Position numbers and translations under genes: made by a program
Shown: positions 38,483 through 46,838 of the stretch, piece after piece
How the letters are laid out: the number at the start of each line of letters is the position of its first letter
Position numbering within the stretch: the stretch's first letter is position 1
The notes under the pieces: generated by a model
Seen by the model: the letters and a program-made list of their open reading frames with translations, nothing else
Databases searched by the model: none
Told to the model about the DNA's origin: nothing
DNA from: JAJNPS01 sp031378845
GTDB lineage: Bacteria > Pseudomonadota > Alphaproteobacteria > Rhodobacterales > Rhodobacteraceae
Assembly (NCBI GenBank): GCA_031378845.1
Contig: JANNES010000020.1
Span: 372,001 to 436,000 of the forward strand
Direction of reading: 5' to 3'
Length of the DNA: 64,000 bases

Positions 38483-38506
38483 GGCCGGGGACTGCCGCCC
38501 CCGGCC
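38483..38506. repeat. GC inverted repeat after the permease stop
   Basis: GGCCGGGG-actgccgc-CCCCGGCC is a perfect 8-base-pair inverted repeat without a T tract on the minus strand. Together with the terminator 17 bases further on it forms a double hairpin at the permease 3' end; it resembles the GC palindrome between rluB and tadA. Confidence 0.45.
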
Positions 38507-38524
38507 TTTCTAGCATTCAGACCG

Positions 38525-40078
38525 TCAGCCTTTTTCGCCGACGGCACGCTCGGCTGCCGCAATCACGGCCTTGCGAGCGGCGATGCGCTCACCCGTCGGC
38601 GGGCCTTCGAAGCGGCGGTTTTCAACCGTGACCCACAGGATAAGCGCCAAGGCGACAAAGCCCAGCACGACCCACAGAACCCGTTCGTTCGGAGGGGCAA
38701 CGGCGATGAAGAGGATCACCGCCATGCCGACGACGGACAGAACCGTCACCAGTTTGTAAACGCCCGCAGACATTGCCCAAGGGCCGGGGTTCGGCCATTT
38801 GGAGGTACCGTAGGCAAAGAGCCCGCAGACCAGCGGTACGGTGAACGACAGAAACAGGAACACGAGGGTGGAGTTGACCACGATCACATAGATCGAGGTG
38901 CCGGCCACCTTGATCGACATCGCCAGCAGCACATACAGGATGCACAGCACGGTTGCGGTCCAGATCGCGTTGACCGGCGTGCGGTACTTGGGCGAGACCG
39001 AGGCCAGAGCCTTGGACCCGATGGGCATGCCATCATCGCGCGAGAAGGCAAAGAGCATCCGGCTGGCTGACGTGACGGTGGCCAGACCGCACAGGAACTG
39101 GGCGATCAAGATACCGATGTAGAGGATGTTCTTGAGCGCGGTGGGCAGGATCGCATCCATCGTCGCAAAGAACATGCCGAAGCCCTGGCTTGCGGCCACG
39201 GCCAGATCCGGAATGGCCAAAGTGATGGCACAGATCATCAGCCAGCCGATAAGCGACGACCAGACCACCGCGTTGACGATGCCTTTGGGCACCGACATGG
39301 CGGCGTTCTTGGTTTCCTCGGAGGTGTGGGCCGAGGCGTCATAGCCGGTGATCGTGTAGACCGGCAGCAACAGGCACAACAAGAACAGATAGCCCATGTT
39401 GTCGCTGGCCGGAAAGACGTTGCCGCCGGCTTCGCCCGAGTAGTTGGTGAAGGTCCAGAGCCGCGAGATGTCGATCGCCGGGGCGTAGTAGAGGCAGGCC
39501 AGCACCAGAACGGCGGTAGTTGCAAAGATGATATACCCCGACACGTCGGTCAGTATCGTGGTGATCTTGATCCCGAGATGGTTGAACAGTGCCTGGATCG
39601 CGGTGATCACGGCGACGAAGAGCACGACCTGCATGTCGGTGCCGGTAAAGCCGAACATCCCGCCGAAGGTGCCGGCAAAGAAATAGGCAGTGCCGATGTT
39701 GATGGCGCCCAGCACGGTGATCAGGCCCAGAAGGTTCAACCAAGCCGTGATCCAGCCCCAGAACCGGTTGCCCAGGATCGAGGCCCAGTGATAAAGCCCG
39801 CCCGCAGTTGGAAAGGCCGAGGCGATCTGCGCCATCGCCAGCGCGAACATGCCCGACAGCAGGCAGCCCACGATCCAGCCGATCCCGGCCCCTGCTCCGC
39901 CCACCGACGAGATGGCTTGGGCGAAAGAGTTGATCCCCCCGCTGAGGATGCAGATGATCGAAAACGAGATGGCGAAGTTCGAAAATTTGGACATCGAGCG
40001 CGAAAGTTCCTGCGCGTAGCCCATGCCGTGCAGGATTTTGACATCCTCGCTCCGGTCTTTGTCGTTGTAGTCTGACAT
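38525..40078 (-). CDS. APC-superfamily amino-acid/GABA-type permease
   Basis: This 517-residue protein has twelve predicted spans, beginning FSNFAISFSIICILSGG, and contains the conserved ISSVGGAGAGIGWIVG and GYDASAHTSEETKNA segments. These place it with the broad amino acid/choline/GABA transporter group of the APC superfamily. Substrates could be GABA, ethanolamine or amino acids; none can be assigned. Start ATG 40078 has AGGGAAC upstream and gives the usual MSDYNDKD cytoplasmic N-terminus. It is a single-gene unit with its own terminator. Confidence 0.87.
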   Translation of the reverse strand: MSDYNDKDRSEDVKILHGMGYAQELSRSMSKFSNFAISFSIICILSGGINSFAQAISSVGGAGAGIGWIVGCLLSGMFALAMAQIASAFPTAGGLYHWASILGNRFWGWITAWLNLLGLITVLGAINIGTAYFFAGTFGGMFGFTGTDMQVVLFVAVITAIQALFNHLGIKITTILTDVSGYIIFATTAVLVLACLYYAPAIDISRLWTFTNYSGEAGGNVFPASDNMGYLFLLCLLLPVYTITGYDASAHTSEETKNAAMSVPKGIVNAVVWSSLIGWLMICAITLAIPDLAVAASQGFGMFFATMDAILPTALKNILYIGILIAQFLCGLATVTSASRMLFAFSRDDGMPIGSKALASVSPKYRTPVNAIWTATVLCILYVLLAMSIKVAGTSIYVIVVNSTLVFLFLSFTVPLVCGLFAYGTSKWPNPGPWAMSAGVYKLVTVLSVVGMAVILFIAVAPPNERVLWVVLGFVALALILWVTVENRRFEGPPTGERIAARKAVIAAAERAVGEKG

Positions 40079-40326
40079 GACGTTCCCTTGCTGTTGTATG
40101 CCTGGGCTCCAGAGCCCACAGGGCAGGTTGACCCGCCTCATGACGCACATTCAGCGCGAAAACTTTCAGTCGGGCAAGCGCTGAAACGATTATTACAGGA
40201 TTTCTGATCGCACCTGTGGCAGCGAATGTCGGAAAATCTGGCAAAGGAGGGCGGGATTGCGATGGCGGCAGGCGGTGGTTGGTTCTAACTGACGAGCGGG
40301 AACTCTGGAGGAGCGGGGCGGAGACG

Positions 40327-41466
40327 GTGATCCTTTTGGAACATGGGCCTGCGGGGGCGCCTGCGCATTTTGACAGCGCGGCCGAGGTCGTGGTGGCGTG
40401 GACGCCAGACGAGCTTGGCCCGGCAATGGCGCGGGCTGAGGCGGCGCGGATGGCCGGTGGCTGGCTTGTCGGCTACGTGGCCTATGAGGCGGGCTATGCG
40501 CTGGAGCCGCGGTTGGCCGCGCTGATGCCGGATCAGCGCGCGGGGCCATTGCTGGTGCTGGGCGTGTTTGATGGCCCCAAGGATGGCGCGGCGGCGTTGG
40601 CGATTGCCGCTGACGAGGGGCGCGGCACCACGATGACAGCGCCCGAGCCCATGGTCCGTCGCGCAGATTATGATGCCGCGATGGCGCGGGTGCTGGCGTG
40701 GATCGCGGCGGGCGATTGCTATCAGGTGAACCTGACCTTTCCGATGGCCGCGCGGTTGATCCGGGGAACGCCGCTTGGTCTTTACGGCGCGTTCCGACGG
40801 ACCGGGCCGGTGGGGCACGGGGCTTACGCCGATCTGGGCGTGGGACCCGTGGTGGTCTCACGCTCGCCGGAGTTGTTCTTTCGCCTTGAGGCGGGGGGCC
40901 GGATCGTCGCGCGTCCCATGAAGGGCACCGCCCCGCGGGATGCCGACCCTGTGCGCGATGCAGCGCTTGCGGCGGCGCTGCAGGCAAGCGTGAAGGACCG
41001 CGCCGAGAATCTGATGATCGTGGATCTTTTGCGCAACGATATCAGTCGGCTGGCGCAGGTGGGATCAGTCAAGGTGCCCGCGCTGTTCGCGATGGAGAAG
41101 TATACCACCGTGCATCAGATGACCTCGACCATCGAAGGGGTCCTGGCAGAGCCGCCGACCCTGCCCGGTCTGATCGCGGCGCTGTTTCCCTGCGGGTCGG
41201 TGACAGGTGCGCCGAAAATCCGTGCGATGGAAATCATCCGGGCGGTGGAGCCAAGCCCCCGAGGGGTCTATTGCGGCGCGATTGGCTGGATGTCACCCGA
41301 CGGCCGCGCAGATTTCTCGGTGGCAATACGCACGCTGTCGGTCGCGGGCAAAGATATCGTGATGAATGTCGGCGGCGGGGTGGTGCATGGCTCCACCGCC
41401 GCGGGGGAATGGGAGGAGGCGTTGTGGAAAGCGCGCTTCGTGAAGGCGGCCGTCAGCCGGGGTTGA
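40327..41466 (+). CDS. pabB: aminodeoxychorismate synthase component I
   Basis: This approximately 379-residue chorismate-utilising enzyme makes 4-amino-4-deoxychorismate, the p-aminobenzoate precursor for folate. It contains ARPMKGTAPRDADP, ENLMIVDLLRNDISRLA, YTTVHQMTSTIEGVL and PCGSVTGAPKIRAMEII, typical of TrpE/PabB. I chose GTG 40327 (VILLEHGP) because the family N-terminus starts there; an ATG at 40216 would add 37 implausible residues. It overlaps the pabC-like gene by 43 bases in another frame. The amidotransferase partner (pabA) is not in the window. Confidence 0.88.
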   Translation: MILLEHGPAGAPAHFDSAAEVVVAWTPDELGPAMARAEAARMAGGWLVGYVAYEAGYALEPRLAALMPDQRAGPLLVLGVFDGPKDGAAALAIAADEGRGTTMTAPEPMVRRADYDAAMARVLAWIAAGDCYQVNLTFPMAARLIRGTPLGLYGAFRRTGPVGHGAYADLGVGPVVVSRSPELFFRLEAGGRIVARPMKGTAPRDADPVRDAALAAALQASVKDRAENLMIVDLLRNDISRLAQVGSVKVPALFAMEKYTTVHQMTSTIEGVLAEPPTLPGLIAALFPCGSVTGAPKIRAMEIIRAVEPSPRGVYCGAIGWMSPDGRADFSVAIRTLSVAGKDIVMNVGGGVVHGSTAAGEWEEALWKARFVKAAVSRG

Positions 41467-42047
41467 AGCTGATCGAGACGATGCTGTGGGATGGCGCTAC
41501 GTTCCCGCGGCTGGCCCTGCATCTGGCGCGGCTGGAGGCGGGTTGCCGGACACTGGGTTGGGCGTTCGACCATGGCGCGGTTACCAGCGCGTTGCGTGAT
41601 CCGTCCGACACGCCTGCGCGCGTGCGCCTGACACGGGATTGCGGTGGCGATGTGGCCGTTGAGGTCAGTGCGCTGCCGCCTGCCCGATCCGGTTGGCGGC
41701 TGGCGCTTGCGCCCGCAACCTTGGCGTCCGAAGATCCTTGGCTGGGCGTAAAATCGACCAACCGCAGGGTCTATGACGCTGCCCGCGCAGGCCTGCCCGA
41801 CAGCATCGACGAGGTGATCTTTCTCAATGAACGCGGCGAGGTCTGCGACGGCACCATCACCACGCTGTTCTATGATCGCGGGCTGGGGATGCGCACGCCG
41901 CCCTTGACGAGCGGGCTGCTGCCCGGCGTCTTGCGGGCCGAGATGGCGGTGCGCCAAGAGGTGCTGATGGCCGAGGACTTGCCGTCGGTCCGGCTTTGGG
42001 TCGGCAATGCGCTGCGTGGTCTGATCCCGGCGGTCTGGGTAGGCTAA
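41424..42047 (+). CDS. pabC: aminotransferase class IV, 4-amino-4-deoxychorismate lyase-like
   Basis: This 207-residue class IV PLP protein contains the PLP lysine in LGVKSTNRRVYDAA and the cofactor-site DEVIFLNERGEVCDGTITTLF, then PPLTSGLLPGVLRAEM. It would release p-aminobenzoate and pyruvate from aminodeoxychorismate. GTG 41424 is preceded by GGAGGAGG at about 5 bases, inside the end of pabB, so the two genes are coupled. This adjacency strongly supports the lyase role over a branched-chain aminotransferase. Confidence 0.87.
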   Translation: MESALREGGRQPGLKLIETMLWDGATFPRLALHLARLEAGCRTLGWAFDHGAVTSALRDPSDTPARVRLTRDCGGDVAVEVSALPPARSGWRLALAPATLASEDPWLGVKSTNRRVYDAARAGLPDSIDEVIFLNERGEVCDGTITTLFYDRGLGMRTPPLTSGLLPGVLRAEMAVRQEVLMAEDLPSVRLWVGNALRGLIPAVWVG

Positions 42048-42166
42048 GGTCCGGCCCGGCGCGGGTCGCAGGCATCAATGATCGCTGGGCGACGCGCGAA
42101 AAGGGGTATAGCAGAGCAGATGCACCTTCAGGACCACCTGCCGGGTGTCTTACAGGCGTCTTGCAG

Positions 42167-42973
42167 ATGACAATGCGGACCAAGGCCCTTTTGTTCTATG
42201 CCATTGCCTTCGGGCTTGCCGGTCTTGCGGCGGTTGCCGCGCGCTGGATTGGCGAGGCCAGCCTGTTGCTGATGATGCTCACGCCGACTGTCGCAGCCTT
42301 GGCGATGCTGGTGTGGATCGCGCCCGAGGGGGGGATCCGGGACTTGCCGCAGCTTTTGGGGTTGAACCGCAGCGGTATCCGCGTCTGGCCCCTGGCGATC
42401 CTGGCACCCTTTGGGCTGCATCTGGCGGGACTGGCATTGCTGATCGCGACCGGGCTGACGGTGTTTGCAGTGCCGGTCGGGGGCATGGGCGTGGACATGG
42501 CGCTTGGCATCGTGATCGGGCTGATCATCAGCAGCGCGCTGGCACTGGGCGAGGAGATCGGCTGGCGCGGCTATCTGTTGCCGCGTCTGACGGGCCTTGG
42601 TGCCCTGCGCGCGATGTTGATCGTGGGGTTCTTGCACGGTATCTGGCATCTGCCGCTATTGCTTGGGACCGATCTTTACCATGCGGACGGAAACCCCTTG
42701 ATCGTGGTGCCTCTGTTCCTGGTCACCCTGACGCTGGCGGGCGTGTTCTACGTATACTTGCGGCTGAAATCGGCGTCGGTCTGGCCGGTGGCATTGGCGC
42801 ATGGCGCGGTGAACATGGGCTGGAACCTGGCCGACCGGTTCAGTGGCGCGAAATCCGTGCTGGCGCAGGAATACATCGGCGGCGAAAGCGGCGTGATCGT
42901 GATCGCAGGGCTGGTGGTGTTGAACCTTTTCCTGTTGCGGGGCCGAGGCTGGGACCCTGACACGCGCGGCTAG
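42167..42973 (+). CDS. CPBP (Abi) family intramembrane metalloprotease
   Basis: This 268-residue protein has about eight hydrophobic segments. The CPBP motifs are clear: GEEIGWRGYLLPRL (paired Glu and Arg), FLHGIWHLPLLL (His) and ALAHGAVNMGWN (His and Asn). These form the intramembrane active site seen in Rce1-like proteases. Bacterial members can act in bacteriocin immunity or protein processing; the target is unknown. Start ATG 42167 (or 42173). It stands between pabC and aspS as a separate unit. Confidence 0.87.
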   Translation: MTMRTKALLFYAIAFGLAGLAAVAARWIGEASLLLMMLTPTVAALAMLVWIAPEGGIRDLPQLLGLNRSGIRVWPLAILAPFGLHLAGLALLIATGLTVFAVPVGGMGVDMALGIVIGLIISSALALGEEIGWRGYLLPRLTGLGALRAMLIVGFLHGIWHLPLLLGTDLYHADGNPLIVVPLFLVTLTLAGVFYVYLRLKSASVWPVALAHGAVNMGWNLADRFSGAKSVLAQEYIGGESGVIVIAGLVVLNLFLLRGRGWDPDTRG

Positions 42974-43141
42974 GGGCGGCGCGGCCTCGTGTCAAACCGC
43001 CGAGAGGGCAGATCTCCGCGTGGTTTCAGCCCCGGGAGCGGCAACATTGCCCATTCTGCGCGGTGGGGCGGGCTTGACTTGGGGCATCTGGCATTGTGTA
43101 TCGGCGCGATGACGCCAAAGCCCTTGGAAAGGGGACCGTAA

Positions 43142-45118
43142 ATGCACGCCTATCGCAGCCATACCTGTGCTGACCTGAACACCGCCCATGTCGGCGAGGT
43201 CGTCCGTCTTGCGGGCTGGGTCCACCGGGTGCGCGACCATGGCGGGGTGCTGTTTGTCGATCTGCGCGACCATTACGGAATCACGCAGGTGATTGCCGAC
43301 AGCGACAGTCCGGCCTTTGCGGGGTTGGATGCGGTGCGGGCGGAATGGGTGGTGCGCATCGACGGGCGGGTCAAGGCGCGGGACGCCGCGTTGGTGAACG
43401 CGAAACTGCCGACAGGCGCGATCGAGGTTTATGCGACGGGGGTGACGGTGCTGGGCGAGGCCGCCGACTTGCCGATGCCGGTGTTTGGCGATGTGGACTA
43501 CCCCGAGGAGACGCGGCTGACCTACCGATTCCTCGACCTGCGGCGCGAAAAGCTGCATGCCAACATGATGCTGCGCTCAAACGTGGTGCGCAGCATCCGC
43601 AACCGGATGTGGGATCAGGGCTTTACCGAATTCCAGACGCCGATCATCACCGCCTCCAGCCCCGAAGGCGCGCGGGATTTTCTGGTGCCGTCGCGGCTGC
43701 ATCCGGGCAAGTTCTACGCGCTGCCGCAGGCGCCGCAGCAGTTCAAGCAGCTGATCATGGTGGCGGGCTTTGACCGCTATTTCCAGATCGCCCCCTGTTT
43801 CCGGGATGAAGACCCGCGCGCCGACCGGTCACCCACCGACTTTTACCAGCTTGATATCGAGATGAGTTTCGTCGAGCAGGAAGACGTCTTTGCCGCCGTG
43901 CAGCCGGTGGTGCAGGGGATTTTCGAAGAGTTCGCGCCAGGCAAGAAGGTCTATTCGGACTGGACCAAGATCGCCTACCGCGACAGCCTGAAGTGGTACG
44001 GCAGCGACAAGCCCGACCTGCGCAACCCGATCCGGATGCAGGACGTGAGCGAGCATTTCGCGGGGTCGGGGTTTGCGATCTTCGCGAAGTTGCTGGAGGT
44101 CGAGGGGAACGAAATCCGCGCCATTCCCGCGCCGAAAGGTGGCAGCCGCAAGTTTGCCGACCGGATGAATGCCTTCGCCCAGAAGGAAGGCCTGCCGGGG
44201 ATGGGCTACATCATCTGGCGCGAGAGCGAAAAGCAATATGTAAAAGGTGCTTCACCGATTGCTGACCTGCTCTGGGGTTGGTGCTCAGGAGAAGTGCCGA
44301 GGAACAAACTCGATATTTTGCTCAAGGAAGGGACACCGACCGAGGAAAGCAATGCACTCCAAGTAATCGCCTATATGGACTCCAATCGACCTGACCAAGC
44401 AAAGCCTGCCATTGTAGAGTTGTTTGGCATCACAGTTCTTGAAGCCGCAGGCCCCCTCGCCAAGAACATCGGCCCCGAGCGCACCGAAGCCATCCGCCAG
44501 CAACTCGGCCTCGGCCTTGGCGATGCGGCCTTCTTCTTGGGCGGCAAGCCGGAGACGTTTGAGGCCATCGCGGGACGCGCCCGCAACGAGATCGGGCGTG
44601 AACTGAAACTCACGGAAGAAAACTGCTTCAAGTTCGCCTGGATCGTCGACTTCCCGATGTACGAGAAGACCGAAGAGGGCGGGATTGATTTCAGCCACAA
44701 CCCGTTCTCGATGCCGCAGGGCGGGCTTGAGGCGCTGAACGGTGATCCGCTGCAGGTCTACGCCTATCAGTACGACCTTGCCTGCAACGGTTATGAGCTG
44801 ATCTCGGGCGGGATCCGCAACCACAAGCCGGAGATCATGTACAAGGCGTTTGAACTCGCGGGCTATCCGGCCAGTGAGGTCGACAAGCGCTTTGGCGGGA
44901 TGGTCAAGGCGTTCAAGTATGGCGCGCCTCCGCACGGGGGCTGTGCCGCGGGGATCGACCGGATCGTGATGCTGTTGGCCGATGAGGCGAATATCCGCGA
45001 AGTCATCATGTTCCCGATGAACCAGCGCGCCGAGGATCTGTTGATGGGGGCACCAAGCGAACCCCTGACCAAGCAGTTGCGCGAACTGTCCTTACGCGTG
45101 GTGGCCAAGGACGCATGA
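43142..45118 (+). CDS. aspS: aspartyl-tRNA synthetase with in-frame insertion
   Basis: This 658-residue class II synthetase charges tRNA-Asp (and probably tRNA-Asn). An N-terminal OB-fold anticodon domain (VRLAGWVHRVRDHGGVLFVD) is followed by the catalytic domain with FLVPSRLHPGKFYALPQAPQ, FRDEDPRADRSPTDFYQLD and GIDRIVMLLADEANIREVI. Relatives have about 590 residues. The excess of about 67 lies between GYIIWRESEKQ and EAAGPLAKNIGPERT, within the GAD-like insertion domain. The extra residues (about 366-433) are encoded by DNA with clearly more A/T-ending codons than the rest. All catalytic motifs are intact. Start ATG follows AAAGGGGACC. Confidence 0.95.
   Translation: MHAYRSHTCADLNTAHVGEVVRLAGWVHRVRDHGGVLFVDLRDHYGITQVIADSDSPAFAGLDAVRAEWVVRIDGRVKARDAALVNAKLPTGAIEVYATGVTVLGEAADLPMPVFGDVDYPEETRLTYRFLDLRREKLHANMMLRSNVVRSIRNRMWDQGFTEFQTPIITASSPEGARDFLVPSRLHPGKFYALPQAPQQFKQLIMVAGFDRYFQIAPCFRDEDPRADRSPTDFYQLDIEMSFVEQEDVFAAVQPVVQGIFEEFAPGKKVYSDWTKIAYRDSLKWYGSDKPDLRNPIRMQDVSEHFAGSGFAIFAKLLEVEGNEIRAIPAPKGGSRKFADRMNAFAQKEGLPGMGYIIWRESEKQYVKGASPIADLLWGWCSGEVPRNKLDILLKEGTPTEESNALQVIAYMDSNRPDQAKPAIVELFGITVLEAAGPLAKNIGPERTEAIRQQLGLGLGDAAFFLGGKPETFEAIAGRARNEIGRELKLTEENCFKFAWIVDFPMYEKTEEGGIDFSHNPFSMPQGGLEALNGDPLQVYAYQYDLACNGYELISGGIRNHKPEIMYKAFELAGYPASEVDKRFGGMVKAFKYGAPPHGGCAAGIDRIVMLLADEANIREVIMFPMNQRAEDLLMGAPSEPLTKQLRELSLRVVAKDA
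44237..44440 (+). other. atypical 204-base in-frame insertion within aspS
   Basis: This segment adds about 68 codons with no stop between two conserved aspS blocks. It uses codons rare in the flanks (GTA, AAA, TCA, AGG, CGA, GTT, CTT) and has visibly lower GC. The encoded stretch includes SPIADLLWGWCSGEVP and IVELFGITV; I recognise no domain. Boundaries are approximate, judged from where the family pattern stops and resumes. Confidence 0.75.
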
Positions 45119-45849
45119 TGCTGCAAGGATTGCGGGACCAAGGCTTTGACGTCCTGACCCGCAACCATGCCGAGGCGATCCTGACCACGGACTTCGCCGA
45201 ACCCTTGGCGGAACTGGTCTCGGTGCTGTCGGCGTTTCGCATTGATCTGGTCGAGGTCATCGGATCGGGTGGCGGCGAGGCGGGGCCGACGCAGCGCTTG
45301 CGCCGGGCTTTTGCCGCGCAAGGCTGGGGCAAGCACAATTTCCGGGTGGAAACGCTGGTCGACGGGCGGCCCAGATTCTCGCTCAGCCACGAGATCGACC
45401 ATGTGCGGCGTGCCCCCGCAGGCGTGCTGGCGATGGAGATCGAGTGGAACAACAAGGACCCGTTCTTTGACCGCGATCTGGATAATTTTCAGCGGTTTCA
45501 TGCGCATAGCGCGATCAGCCTCGGGATCGTGATCACGCGCGGGGCGTCGTTGCAAGACGCCTTTGCGCGGCGGATCGAGGATCGGTTGATCCGCGACGGG
45601 GTGGCGGATGCCCCCGGTTTGGCGATCTACGGGATCGAGGAGCGCACCCTGAAACAGCACCGGGCGGTGCAGAAATTCATGGATCAGGGGCTGGACTATC
45701 CGGCGGCGTTCACGCGGGTCTTTGTGTCCGACAAGTTCGGGCAGGCCAGCACGCATTGGGAAAAGCTGAGCTTGCGGGTGCGGCGGGGGGTGGGAAACCC
45801 CTGTCCCTTGGTGCTGATCGGGCTGCCGGACAGCATTCTGGAGGGGTAG
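45115..45849 (+). CDS. type II restriction endonuclease, BglII/BstYI family
   Basis: This 244-residue protein has the hallmark of the BglII/BstYI fold family (PF09195): an acidic cluster with Asp about 95, then GVLAMEIEWNNKDPFFDRDL (Glu108, Glu110, Lys114) and FQRFHAHSAISLGIVITR. The ExE/Q pair and upstream Asp bind metal in BglII. Family members cut AGATCT or RGATCY, so a GATC-centred site is likely but unproven. Its ATG overlaps the aspS stop (ATGATG), leaving no space for a private promoter or strong ribosome site. A convergent MT-A70 methyltransferase 151 bases away is the probable partner. Confidence 0.85.
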   Translation: MMLQGLRDQGFDVLTRNHAEAILTTDFAEPLAELVSVLSAFRIDLVEVIGSGGGEAGPTQRLRRAFAAQGWGKHNFRVETLVDGRPRFSLSHEIDHVRRAPAGVLAMEIEWNNKDPFFDRDLDNFQRFHAHSAISLGIVITRGASLQDAFARRIEDRLIRDGVADAPGLAIYGIEERTLKQHRAVQKFMDQGLDYPAAFTRVFVSDKFGQASTHWEKLSLRVRRGVGNPCPLVLIGLPDSILEG

Positions 45850-45919
45850 GGGGCGGGCATTTTCGGCGGGCTGAAGCCCGTCCTGGGGGTCATCGCCATG
45901 TCATCCGCGCGCCATTTCC

Positions 45920-45950
45920 TGTCATCCCGGCGAAGGCCGGGACCCAGACC
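45920..45950. repeat. alphaproteobacterial dispersed palindrome (TCATCCCGGCGAAGGCCGGGA type)
   Basis: The convergent gap between endonuclease and methyltransferase contains CCCGGC-gaag-GCCGGG (45926-45941), preceded by TGTCAT and followed by ACCCAGA. From memory, this is a very common dispersed repeat of alphaproteobacterial intergenic DNA. It may act as a bidirectional hairpin between the two genes. Confidence 0.6.
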
Positions 45951-46000
45951 CGCCGCGATCAGGTAGGCCCGCGCCTGCGCCACGATGACCCCGCGCCGAC

Positions 46001-46633
46001 CTACTCCGCCGCCAACCCGGAGTTATGGGCGTAGGTCTTCCAGTCGGGTTTGTAATCGGCATCGGCCTGATTGCCCCAGACCGTCCAGCCGTCACGCAAG
46101 CCGCGCCCGAACAGTTCCAGATAGGGACCCCACGAACAGCCCTCGATCAACCCGTACTGTTCATCCGGTTTGCGGGAATGCTCTCGTTTGCGGGTGGACA
46201 GATAATTCACCTGTCGCCGACCCGGGGCCAGCGTGCGGACGTTCTTGCCGCGTGTACCGAACAACAAGATCTCGGTCACGTTGCGAAAGTAAAACCCCAC
46301 GCCGCGGCCATCCGATCCGCCGTCTTTGCGTTCCTTGTGCCAGACAAGGTTCGATTTGTAGTCAAATCCCCAGGCTGACAGCACGCGCAAGCCATCGGGC
46401 AACAAAGCGTTCGGCACCCACATGTAACAATGCGCGCGGTCCTCAAGGTGGCGGGCCACGGGCAGCGCGCAGATCTCGTCCAGGGTCAGCGTCGGATAGC
46501 GCGACAGCCGCTTGTGTTCAGGCGCGACCTTGCCGGTGCGGTTTTCAAACCGCCATGGCGGATCGGCCAGCACGCAAGCGAAGCGGTCCGCGCCGAGAAA
46601 GTCCTGCAGGTCTTGCGCCGCTGTTTTCTTCAT
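46001..46633 (-). CDS. MT-A70 family adenine-N6 DNA methyltransferase
   Basis: This 210-residue methyltransferase has the catalytic motif VLADPPWRFENR (DPPW) followed by LDEICALPVARHLEDRAHCY, VLSAWGFDYKSNLVWHKE, GVGFYFRNVTEILLFGTRG and the C-terminal SWGPYLELFGR, all typical of MT-A70 DNA methyltransferases. It transfers methyl from S-adenosylmethionine to adenine N6. It is convergent with the BglII/BstYI-type endonuclease gene and is the natural protective partner. I chose ATG 46633 (MKKTAAQDLQDFLG), with GGGGG just upstream. Confidence 0.87.
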   Translation of the reverse strand: MKKTAAQDLQDFLGADRFACVLADPPWRFENRTGKVAPEHKRLSRYPTLTLDEICALPVARHLEDRAHCYMWVPNALLPDGLRVLSAWGFDYKSNLVWHKERKDGGSDGRGVGFYFRNVTEILLFGTRGKNVRTLAPGRRQVNYLSTRKREHSRKPDEQYGLIEGCSWGPYLELFGRGLRDGWTVWGNQADADYKPDWKTYAHNSGLAAE

Positions 46634-46691
46634 CCCCCATATGTTGCGCGGTTTGGGTCGCGCTGCAAGCATTGACCTCACACAGGTGGCG

Positions 46692-46750
46692 AAAAGCCTG
46701 CGGCTTTTGCCGTGCAAAAACACGCTCGGGGTGCGGGGGCTGGCACCCCG
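46692..46750. repeat. two adjacent hairpins between the methyltransferase and DUF1993 gene
   Basis: The first is AAAAGCC-tgc-GGCTTTT (46692-46708). The second is CGGGGTGC-gggggctg-GCACCCCG (46727-46750). They lie in the shared upstream region of two divergent genes, so they are not terminators of either. Similar paired hairpins are frequent intergenic repeats in Rhodobacterales, from memory. Confidence 0.45.
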
Positions 46751-46838
46751 TGACGCGTGGCCAAAGTCGCCTCCACTGGCAGGCCGGGCCATCCTCTGCC
46801 AGAGTACCGCCTCGGGCGACCCAGAAAGGAGCCATCCC

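Larger units (their letters stand above)
38061..38524. other. 464-base gap between permease and carB
   Basis: No gene is convincing. The minus strand probably holds the carB promoter; a weak candidate is TTGAGA (38304-38309) with TGTAAA (38280-38285) 18 bases apart, implying a leader of about 210 bases. The permease-proximal part holds the terminator at 38438-38466 and an inverted repeat GGCCGGGG/CCCCGGCC at 38483-38506. The long leader could contain regulation for carB, but I see no known riboswitch. Confidence 0.4.

Noticed and set aside
44237..44440. Intein or group I intron in aspS
   Set aside because: Far too short, with no splicing or homing motifs, and in frame; an inserted protein segment is simpler.
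46512..46838. Upstream extension of the DUF1993 gene
   Set aside because: The extra residues overlap the methyltransferase gene and look non-coding; a strong AAGGAG site marks TTG 46839 as the start.
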